A DNA stretch of 64,000 nt from Candidatus Helarchaeota archaeon (GTDB taxonomy: Archaea; Asgardarchaeota; Lokiarchaeia; Helarchaeales; RDOG01). The position numbers and the translations under genes are program-made. Positions 26,193-33,418 of this stretch are shown piece by piece. The first letter of the stretch is position 1. Each line of letters opens with the position of its first letter. Where the stretch lies: contig JAHPZH010000006.1 of the NCBI GenBank assembly GCA_019058315.1, positions 201,052 to 265,051 on the forward strand. The letters run 5' to 3'. The notes under the pieces were generated by a model, which saw only the letters and a list, made by a program, of their open reading frames with translations, searched no databases and had not been told where the DNA came from.

Positions 26193-26678
26193 TTATTCTT
26201 TAAAATTAAATTCATTAATCCGCAAATCTTCTTTTATAACATTAAGTGCAATATTTGTAACTGTTTTTTTTATATAAGGTTTTGATAGAACTTTTTTTAC
26301 GAAATTATTAAGTTCTTCTTTATTTTTAAATCGAGCCACAAGTGCAATATCAAAATCACCAGTTATATCATATAACATAATTACATTATTATTCTTTGCA
26401 AGCTCTTTTTCTGCATCTACGAGTTTTCTTCCTTCTGCTTGAATAAGTATTATAACTGTTAAATTATAGCCAGCTTTGATCGGATCTACAATAACGGTAT
26501 AACCCTTTAATATCCCTCTCTCCTCTAAACTCTTTACACGGTTATAAACTGTCCCAACCGCTATATTAAGACGTTTTGCTATTTTATTATAGCTTAATTT
26601 TGAATTTTCTTGAAGAATTTGAATAATATTAAAATCTAGTTCATCAAATTTTTCACTTATTTTTTGTTCCAAACCCAA
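26193..26678 (-). CDS. Lrp/AsnC family transcriptional regulator
   Basis: A 161-residue relative of the regulator at 9087: winged helix (L-D-F-N-I-I-Q-I-L-Q-E-N-S, recognition helix A-V-G-T-V-Y-N-R-V-K) and RAM domain (Y-N-L-T-V-I-I-L-I-Q-A-E-G, Y-D-I-T-G-D-F-D-I-A). Recognition helices of the two are similar (G-T-V-H-N-R versus G-T-V-Y-N-R), so they may bind similar sites. The start is TTG, either 26678 or 26672. Its position behind amtB-glnK suggests a role in nitrogen control. A 7-7-7 inverted repeat lies just upstream. Confidence 0.9.
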   Translation of the reverse strand: MGLEQKISEKFDELDFNIIQILQENSKLSYNKIAKRLNIAVGTVYNRVKSLEERGILKGYTVIVDPIKAGYNLTVIILIQAEGRKLVDAEKELAKNNNVIMLYDITGDFDIALVARFKNKEELNNFVKKVLSKPYIKKTVTNIALNVIKEDLRINEFNFKE

Positions 26679-26739
26679 CCAACTCAGTTTTTATTTTACA
26701 TACAAATGAATAATTATTCAATATCCTATTTTTATATTA

Positions 26740-26760
26740 AATATTTGAACAAAAAATATT
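26740..26760. promoter_or_regulatory. inverted repeat between the Lrp and WD40 genes
   Basis: AATATTT (26740-26746) and AAATATT (26754-26760) are exact reverse complements around a 7-base spacer that contains the GAACA core. It lies about 60 bases before the leftward Lrp start and about 100 before the rightward WD40 gene, a natural site for autoregulation. Confidence 0.45.
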
Positions 26761-26862
26761 TTGATTTTTTATATCAGATCTTTAATAGAAATTTTTATTT
26801 TCACATAAAAATTATTCTTTAAAAGGTGAAAACTAAAAAATATTTGAGTTGGGAGTTAAAAA

Positions 26863-29046
26863 ATGAATATTGAAGAGGAATTAGATGGAATATCCACCAG
26901 TGGTGGCATTGAGATTAAAGAGGGGCTAGTTCTTAACCATAATAATACTGTAAGATCTATAGCTATCTCTCCTAATGGAAAATATATCATTAGTGGGTGT
27001 AATGATAAAATAATCAGGATTTGGGAATCAAAAACAGGGAACCTCATCCGTGAGCTAAAAGGACATGAGAATTGGGTATTAACAGTTCTAATTTCTCCAG
27101 ATGGAAAATATATTATTAGTGGATCTGCGGATAAAACAATAAAAATTTGGGATTTTAAAACTGGAATGCTTATTAATACCCTTAAGGGACATAATTTACA
27201 CATCTTTTCAATTGCTCTAACACATGATGGAAAAACTATCATTAGCAGTTCGTGGGATAAAACGATAAAAATTTGGGACTTAAAAAAAGGGAAACTCATA
27301 ACCACACTTGAAGGTCATAAGGATTGTGTATATTCTATTTCGGTTTCCCCTAATGATAAATTCTTAATTAGTGGCTCCTGGGATAGAATGATAAATTTTT
27401 GGTTATTAGAGGAAGGAGAATTAGGTCGTTCTAATGAGGCACACTCTTCTGCTATTTACTCTATTACAATCTCTCCTGATGGAAAATATATAATAAGTGG
27501 GTCAGAGGATAACCTTATAAAAATTTGGGATTTAGGGACAGGTGCATTATTAACTAAACTTGAAGGACATGGAGGTAGGATATATACAATTGATATTTCT
27601 GCTGATGGAAAATTTCTAATAAGTGGCTCTGAAGATAATACTATTAAAATTTGGGAATTAATAACTGGAAGGATTTTACATACAATTAAAGATCATATTG
27701 ATAGTATTTTTACTCTTGCCTTCTTTCCAGATAATAAATTTATTGCCAGTGGTTCTGCTGATAAAACCATTAGGATATGGAATATCGAGAAGTGGTTAAA
27801 ACCACCTAAAGCTCAAAAAATTAAAGTAGAGCAAAAAAAGAAGAAAAAAATTCATAAAGACGAGAAATATTATGAAAAACTTCCTATAAATAAAGAAATA
27901 CTAACATTACTTTTAAATTTTGAGGAGAGGCGAAGACGATTTTCTTTACCTGAAGGTGAAATAGAAAAAGTATCAGAAGAACTTTCAAGACTTTATGATA
28001 AAATTTTAAAAATTGATCCAAATGATAAAGAAATATGGTTTAGACAAGGTTATACTCATGCAACCTTAAAAAGATATACTAAAGCACTGTCCTGCTTTAA
28101 ACAAGCAGTAAAAATTGATTATAACTATACTGAAGCTTGGAGAGAATTAGGAAATGTCTATAGCTTACTTAAGAATGAAAAAGAAGCGATTGAATGTTAT
28201 GAATATGTTGTTAAAAAAAACCCCAATGATGATAAAACTTGGTACAATTTAGGAGTAGCATACTATCATATAAAGAATTTAGAAAAAGCTGCTGAGTGTT
28301 TCAAAAAAAATATACAGTTTGATCCCTATGATGTTGATGCAAGGAAAGCATTAAATAAAATAATGAATGAAAAAACGTATAAAGAGGAAAGAGAGAAGAT
28401 AGAAGCATCAGAGGATACAAATTATGGTCATATGATAGTAGATTGGGATAAAGATGATTACCCATATAGTAAAGTGATGGGTTATCCAACACCTTGGATT
28501 TCATCAAAATTAAGAACTGAAATCAATTGTATTTGTGGTAATTCATATAATGTAGATTATATTTCCGATATTAACACGTGGGCAGGTCGTAATCTCCATA
28601 ATGAATTAATCAAGAAATTAATTGATGGAACTAATTACACTTTCAAATGTCCAAAATGTCACAATTTAAATAAAATTTCAAAAAAAGTCCTTATCATTTA
28701 TCCTGAAGGAAAATTTTGGGTGCCAACAAATGAAAACCCAAATAAAATTAAAAAAATTCTCACAAATTTTGGAGTACTGGAAGAAAATGGAAGCATTGTT
28801 GATGGATTTGTAAAGATGTTTTTAAAGAGAGAAGCTTCACATATTCGAGATACAGCTTATATGCCTCTTTATGACATTTTCGGCATAAAAACTAAGCAAG
28901 ATAGAGAAGACTTTATAAAATTTTTATATGAAAATATAAAAACCTTTCAAGATTTAGTTGAATTTCATGAAGCGCTTCTTTTTAATACCAAATTTCACAA
29001 AGGAGATGTTCCTTCCTTAATTAAAAAATGGAAAAATCGAATATAA
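26863..29046 (+). CDS. WD40-propeller / TPR / zinc-ribbon protein
   Basis: A 727-residue protein with a complete seven-bladed WD40 propeller (residues about 20-305; repeats such as S-P-D-G-K-Y-I-I-S-G-S and T-I-K-I-W-D), a basic linker (about 310-330), three TPR repeats (about 365-510; W-F-R-Q-G-Y-T-H-A-T-L, W-R-E-L-G-N-V-Y, W-Y-N-L-G-V-A-Y-Y) and a C-terminal domain with a C-I-C-G ... C-P-K-C zinc ribbon. No signal peptide or membrane helix, so cytoplasmic. WD40 and TPR parts are protein-interaction scaffolds; no catalytic motif is visible. The strong likeness between blades suggests recent repeat expansion. Target unknown. Confidence 0.85.
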   Translation: MNIEEELDGISTSGGIEIKEGLVLNHNNTVRSIAISPNGKYIISGCNDKIIRIWESKTGNLIRELKGHENWVLTVLISPDGKYIISGSADKTIKIWDFKTGMLINTLKGHNLHIFSIALTHDGKTIISSSWDKTIKIWDLKKGKLITTLEGHKDCVYSISVSPNDKFLISGSWDRMINFWLLEEGELGRSNEAHSSAIYSITISPDGKYIISGSEDNLIKIWDLGTGALLTKLEGHGGRIYTIDISADGKFLISGSEDNTIKIWELITGRILHTIKDHIDSIFTLAFFPDNKFIASGSADKTIRIWNIEKWLKPPKAQKIKVEQKKKKKIHKDEKYYEKLPINKEILTLLLNFEERRRRFSLPEGEIEKVSEELSRLYDKILKIDPNDKEIWFRQGYTHATLKRYTKALSCFKQAVKIDYNYTEAWRELGNVYSLLKNEKEAIECYEYVVKKNPNDDKTWYNLGVAYYHIKNLEKAAECFKKNIQFDPYDVDARKALNKIMNEKTYKEEREKIEASEDTNYGHMIVDWDKDDYPYSKVMGYPTPWISSKLRTEINCICGNSYNVDYISDINTWAGRNLHNELIKKLIDGTNYTFKCPKCHNLNKISKKVLIIYPEGKFWVPTNENPNKIKKILTNFGVLEENGSIVDGFVKMFLKREASHIRDTAYMPLYDIFGIKTKQDREDFIKFLYENIKTFQDLVEFHEALLFNTKFHKGDVPSLIKKWKNRI

Positions 29047-29094
29047 AAATAAATTAGAACTAGAGAAGGAAATTCTATATATTCTATTTATTTA

Positions 29095-29331
29095 TCACAA
29101 ATTAAAACTAGAAGATGCATCCAGTAAGTTATTTTTGATGGAATTTAAATCAAGTTCTTTTTTACTCAATTTTAAAAATTTGATATTATCTAAAATTCGT
29201 TCTATAATATTTCTAGCCACATCCAATTCTAAATAAGATATTAATTCTGAAATAATTTTCTCCCAAGTGTCTTTTTCTTTTTGGAGATCATCAATTGGAA
29301 AATAAAAAAAGCGAATAAGTTCATCTAACAA
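29095..29331 (-). CDS. small helical hypothetical protein downstream of the LAGLIDADG-like gene
   Basis: A 78-residue helical protein rich in Leu, Ile, Glu and Lys (L-L-D-E-L-I-R-F-F, I-I-S-E-L-I-S-Y-L-E-L-D). TTG 29331 is preferred to GTG 29343 because GAGGTGA ends eight bases before the TTG. It begins about 40 bases after the 632-codon gene on the same strand, so the two are probably co-transcribed. No family recognised. It may be a partner of the upstream protein, on position alone. Confidence 0.5.
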   Translation of the reverse strand: MLDELIRFFYFPIDDLQKEKDTWEKIISELISYLELDVARNIIERILDNIKFLKLSKKELDLNSIKNNLLDASSSFNL

Positions 29332-29369
29332 ATTTTCCTTCACCTCTTCATCAAAATCATATTCTGGTT

Positions 29370-31265
29370 CTATATCTGCTCGAGATCTTCTGTAAAATTA
29401 AAATCAAATAAATGTGAAAGATAATTTGTTATCTCTTCTTCATTCATAGATGTTCTAATTTTTTTGATAAATTCATTTAATTTAGTTATTAATTCTTGAA
29501 CTGTAAAACTAGCAAGATTTAATTTATCATTATAATCACTTGAGGTTGAATTTTTCATTATATGATCAAATTTATTTACTATTATTTTGAGAATTTTATT
29601 CAAATCAACATATTTACCTACTAAACTAGGATTAAAAATATTCTTAGATATCAGTTCACTTATAATTAATCCTGAATTTAAAACGCTTGATTTGTAAGCT
29701 CCTTTATAATGTCCTTGTAACACTGTTACTTCTATATGAAAACCTATTTTATTTCTAAATTTCCGAATTTCATCAATCGCTCTTATAATAATTTCATTTT
29801 GTTTTTTAATGTGATTAATACCCATTAAATTAAGAATTTCACTGAATTCATCTAATAAATGAGGATTATGGGAAGCTAAAGATATGTAATATTGAATATA
29901 ATAATCTTTGTTATTTCTTCTTCCTTTAGAAAGACTGAAACTGCCTTCTGTACTAGAAATTATTTGAAGAATATCTTTTAACTGATTTTTATTATTAATA
30001 TTCGATTTTTTCTTAATTTCCCCTAAAAAATATTTTATATAATTTATCAATTTTATATAGGTTGTAGGTGGGTAATGATCCTTAAATGGAGTGCATTCTA
30101 AACAAGGAATTCCTGATAATTTATCTAAAAATTTTGGGCATAGTGGCCAATGTATGCATTTCTTTGCTCTATAAGTAGGAGAAAAATTATATGAAATATC
30201 AACTAATTTTTTATTTTTAACAACAGAAGTAAATGGTTTTTTATAAATATTGATTTTATCATCAATTAATTTAATATTTTTTTCAAATTCCCTCCGTAAA
30301 ATGGGATTCTTACTAGTAAATGCAATCTCATATCTTTCATTTGACCTAGATATGTTTCCATCTGTTAATAAAAATGCAAGGTTTTTCAATAAATTATATT
30401 TTTTAGTCCTTAATAGCTTGTCTTTGTATACTCTGTATTTTTTTAATTCTTTTTTAAAAACTGGATTATTCAAAAAATTCAAATTTGAAATATTTTTTAA
30501 TTTCCAAATAGCTTCTACGTACCATATATGTTCTATAAACTTATTAATTAGAATTATAAGACATTCAACAAATCTTTGACGATGGTATACTCTTGGAATA
30601 TTTCTAATTTGTTGATTACAAGTCGTTATTGCTGCATGAGCAAATTCTTTTAAATTTTCAATGGCTAATTTAATCCAAGCTTCGGATTCTAAATTTTCTT
30701 GTAAACTTGTTCTACAAAAGTCTATTATTTTCTTTTTTTCTTCTTTATTTATTATATTTTTTGTAATATTATTAGAAATCTCACTAATTTTTTTAAAATG
30801 ATAATTATTTGGTTTAAATATTTCATTCCAATTTACCCTAAATGTTAGATTTTTTCTATCTTGAGGACTTGTCAAAAATTGCTGATCAAATTCTTTCCTT
30901 AAGATCTTGTCAATAAATCCAATTTTTCTTTTGAATCGGTGTTCTTTTTCAAAACGATATATAAATGGTCCTCTTTTTTTTGGTCCTTTATCAATGAGCT
31001 CAATAAATTTATATTTTAATAATTCTTTCAATATCTTTTCTACTTTAAATTCTGATAATCCATTATAATTTTCTAATTCTTCCTGAGAAAAGGGTGTTTT
31101 TCTTTCTTTCCAAAATTCAATGAATTTTATTAGATCTTTTTGATTTAATGTCCAGAAGGATGAAAGTGGAGAGATGCTAAAAAACTCACTAAAATCATGG
31201 TCATTGATTTTTTCGTTGTGTTTAATTTCTCGGTTTAAAATGGAAGTATTATTTGACATAATCAT
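29370..31265 (-). CDS. winged-helix protein with two LAGLIDADG-like motifs and a cysteine cluster
   Basis: About 631 residues. The N-terminus (about 40-95) reads as a winged helix (F-S-Q-E-E-L-E-N-Y-N, K-V-E-K-I-L-K-E-L-L). A long helical middle follows. N-L-A-F-L-L-T-D-G-N-I near 297-306 and I-L-Q-I-I-S-S-T-E-G-S-F near 433-444 match the two LAGLIDADG helices of homing-endonuclease folds, each with its acidic residue (D303 and E441). Between them lies a C-x5-C ... C-x2-C cluster (371-392). It is not inserted in another gene, so it may be a free-standing endonuclease or, like WhiA, a domesticated regulator. ATG 31265 is used; ATG 31259 is possible. Confidence 0.55.
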   Translation of the reverse strand: MIMSNNTSILNREIKHNEKINDHDFSEFFSISPLSSFWTLNQKDLIKFIEFWKERKTPFSQEELENYNGLSEFKVEKILKELLKYKFIELIDKGPKKRGPFIYRFEKEHRFKRKIGFIDKILRKEFDQQFLTSPQDRKNLTFRVNWNEIFKPNNYHFKKISEISNNITKNIINKEEKKKIIDFCRTSLQENLESEAWIKLAIENLKEFAHAAITTCNQQIRNIPRVYHRQRFVECLIILINKFIEHIWYVEAIWKLKNISNLNFLNNPVFKKELKKYRVYKDKLLRTKKYNLLKNLAFLLTDGNISRSNERYEIAFTSKNPILRREFEKNIKLIDDKINIYKKPFTSVVKNKKLVDISYNFSPTYRAKKCIHWPLCPKFLDKLSGIPCLECTPFKDHYPPTTYIKLINYIKYFLGEIKKKSNINNKNQLKDILQIISSTEGSFSLSKGRRNNKDYYIQYYISLASHNPHLLDEFSEILNLMGINHIKKQNEIIIRAIDEIRKFRNKIGFHIEVTVLQGHYKGAYKSSVLNSGLIISELISKNIFNPSLVGKYVDLNKILKIIVNKFDHIMKNSTSSDYNDKLNLASFTVQELITKLNEFIKKIRTSMNEEEITNYLSHLFDFNFTEDLEQI

Positions 31266-31282
31266 CAAATATATTTATGCAA

Positions 31283-31332
31283 TGCGCAAGATATAAGTTT
31301 TTATATATATAAAGAGGGGATTTTGCGCAAAA
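31283..31332. promoter_or_regulatory. paired TGCGCA sites flanking a TATA box
   Basis: TGCGCA occurs at 31283-31288 and inside the 12-bp palindrome TTTTGCGCAAAA at 31321-31332, about 41 bases apart, with TATATATAAAG between. This is the divergent promoter of the LAGLIDADG-like gene (leftward) and leuC (rightward). G/C-rich palindromes stand out in this AT-rich DNA. A further TGCGCA in the same context lies at 48332. Confidence 0.5.
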
Positions 31333-31410
31333 TTTAAAAATTCAGAAAAGAAATGAATAACAAATTAATAAAATTTATATTTTATTGTTTATTAGAGGTG
31401 AAACTTTAAG

Positions 31411-32697
31411 TTGAGTACGATTGCTGAAAAAATATTAGCATCACATTGTGACAAAGATATTGTTAAGTCAGGAGAATTTATCACCGCAAAAATTGATTTG
31501 ATAATGTCTCATATTGGTACTGCGAAGGTAGTTATAGATTTTGGCAAGATTAGACCTTCAAAAGTAAGGAGAGTATTCGATCCTGAAAAGATTGTTATAT
31601 TATTCGATCATTATGTTCCTGCGCCGAACGAGAGGTGGGCTATGGCCCATGGTCTCATCCGAAATTTTGTTAAAAAGCAAAAAATAAAGCATTTCTATGA
31701 TATAAAGGCTGGAATTTGTCATCAAGTTCTTCCTGAAAAAGGTCATGTAAGACCTGGTATGTTGATCGTGGGCGGCGACAAATCATAATTTATATGATTT
31801 CGCTAGAGCCATACGACAACTTACGGAGCACTCAATGCTGCAAGTTGTGGATTAGGAAACACTGACCTCTTTTATGCTTATGTTAAAGGAGAATTATGGT
31901 TTAGAGTTCCAAGCTCTATCAAATTTAATATTAATGGCAAATTACCACATCATGTAATGAGTAAGGATATCATATTAAAAATAGCAGGCGACTATACGGC
32001 AGAAGTAGCTACATATAAATCAATTGAATTTACTGGAAAGACTATGGAAGATTTATCGATAGCATCTAGGATAACAATGTCCAATTTTTCTCTAGAACTT
32101 GGGGCAAAGTTTGCATTTGGTGTTCCTGATCAAAAGGTTGTTAATTGGGTTAAAGCCAGAACAAATAAACCATTTGAATTAGTAAAACCAGACGAAGATG
32201 CAGTTTATGAAAAAACTTATGAGATGGATGTTTCCAATTTGGAACCTCAAATTGCCTGTCCGCATACAGTGGATAATGTAAAACCTGTGACGGAAGTACA
32301 AGGTACTAAAGTCCATCAAGCATTTCTCGGCTCATGTACTAATGGAAGGTTTGAAGACATAGAAATTGCAGCAAAAATATTAGAAGGAAATAAAGTGCAT
32401 GAAGATGTTCGATTGATTGTTACTCCAGCAAGCCAAGAAATATGGCTTAAAATAGCAAAGACTGGTATAGCTGAAACGTTGATAAATGCTGATGCAATTA
32501 TTTGTAACCCTAATTGTGGTGCCTGCTTTGGAGCCCATCAAGGCATGTTAGCACCTGGTGAAAATTGCATTTCAAGTTCAAATAGAAATTTCAGAGGTAG
32601 AATGGGATCAGAGAACGCAGGAATTTATCTGGGTTCTCCAGCAACTGTGGCCGCATCAGCTATTAAAGGAGTAATCGCTGATCCTCGAGAATTTTAA
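31411..32697 (+). CDS. leuC: aconitase-family dehydratase large subunit (LeuC/HacA type), interrupted by a putative 27-nt intron
   Basis: With 27 bases at 31780-31806 removed, the gene encodes one 419-residue protein, the normal archaeal LeuC/HacA length (123 codons before, 296 after). Family segments run across the join: F-D-H-Y-V-P-A-P, G-I-C-H-Q-V-L-P-E-K-G, G-G-D then S-H-T-T-T-Y-G-A-L, and the 4Fe-4S ligands G-S-C-T-N-G-R plus C-N-P-N-C-G-A-C. Without removal, translation stops after G-G-D-K-S. The downstream frame has no credible independent start. TTG 31411 follows GAGGTGA. LeuD is encoded 17 bases downstream. The dehydratase may act on isopropylmalate, citramalate or homocitrate; context does not decide. 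A pseudogene is the alternative. Confidence 0.85.
31780..31806 (+). other. putative bulge-helix-bulge mRNA intron (27 nt)
   Basis: The 27 bases carry three in-frame stops (TAA, TGA, TAG). Their first 21 bases form a perfect 8-bp hairpin (AAATCATA / TATGATTT, 5-base loop). Outside it, exon GGCG (31774-31777) pairs with intron CGCT (31801-31804), leaving bulge AC-A at the 5' junction (base 31780 can also pair with 31800). The 3' bulge is AG-A (31805-31807), and exon GGC (31771-31773) pairs with exon GCC (31808-31810). That is the archaeal splicing-endonuclease motif: 4-bp helix between two 3-base bulges. Cutting after base two of each bulge removes exactly these 27 nt. Confidence 0.75.
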
Positions 32698-32714
32698 AAT
32701 ATGAGGTGATTTGT

Positions 32715-33254
32715 ATGATGGAATTAAAGAAAGGTGAATATAAAGAACAAATTATTGGAAAAGTATGGCTATTCCCGGATAATGTTGACACTGACGTAAT
32801 TTCACCTGGAAAATATTTAGATGATGTTAAAGCAACTCTTGAACATACTTGTGATACTATTATTAAGGAATTTCCAAGTGAAGTAAAAGAAGGAGATGTA
32901 ATCGTTGCTGGTCGTAATTTTGGCTGTGGTTCCAGTCGTGAAACCGCTCCAATTATCCTTCGGGAAAAAGGGATTAATGCAGTAGTTGCTGAATCGTTCG
33001 CACGCATTTTCTATAGATCCTCATTTGCAATAGGTCTACCATTATTTGAATTAGACGGGATATCAAAGGAATTTAAAACAGGGGATGAGATAGAAATCAA
33101 TGTTTCTACAGCTGAAATTAAAAACAAGACAACAGGAAAAGCCTTTAAAACAAGTCCTATTCCAGAACTCCTCATGGATATATTAAAAGGGGGAGGTTTG
33201 GAAAAAAAGTTATTACAAGAGCTCAAAGAAAAAGGCAAAGAAATGAAAAAATAA
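32715..33254 (+). CDS. leuD: aconitase-family dehydratase small subunit (LeuD type)
   Basis: A 179-residue swivelling-domain subunit. Key segments are N-V-D-T-D-V-I-S-P-G-K-Y, G-R-N-F-G-C-G-S-S-R-E-T-A-P and S-F-A-R-I-F-Y-R, which build the substrate pocket with the large subunit encoded upstream. The loop that sets substrate specificity (the G-K-Y-L-D segment) differs from bacterial LeuD, as in archaeal isopropylmalate/citramalate/homoaconitate enzymes. GAGGTGAT lies just before ATG 32715 and ATG 32718; a GTG at 32706 is inside this site and is rejected. A T-rich terminator follows at about 33275. Confidence 0.92.
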   Translation: MMELKKGEYKEQIIGKVWLFPDNVDTDVISPGKYLDDVKATLEHTCDTIIKEFPSEVKEGDVIVAGRNFGCGSSRETAPIILREKGINAVVAESFARIFYRSSFAIGLPLFELDGISKEFKTGDEIEINVSTAEIKNKTTGKAFKTSPIPELLMDILKGGGLEKKLLQELKEKGKEMKK

Positions 33255-33274
33255 GCCCAATAACATGTAATCTA

Positions 33275-33290
33275 TTTTTTTTTCTTTTTA
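33275..33290 (+). terminator. T-rich terminator after leuD
   Basis: A stretch of T broken by one C begins about 20 bases after the leuD stop; it separates leuD from the methylmalonyl-CoA mutase gene. Confidence 0.45.
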
Positions 33291-33418
33291 GGCAATAAAT
33301 AAAATTTTTGAAAAAATTATATTTTTATTTGAGTAAGAAATAAATTATCTCAAAAAAGATGGTATTTGATAAATTTTTAAAATTCTTTTTATTAATGTAA
33401 TTGCTTGAGCTGAGATAA

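Noticed and set aside
31411..32697. Two separate short genes (125 and 246 residues) for this dehydratase
   Set aside because: The two parts join seamlessly in one frame inside the motif G-G-D-S-H-T-T-T once 27 bases are removed. The region between them encodes conserved LeuC sequence, and the second part would start inside the enzyme core.
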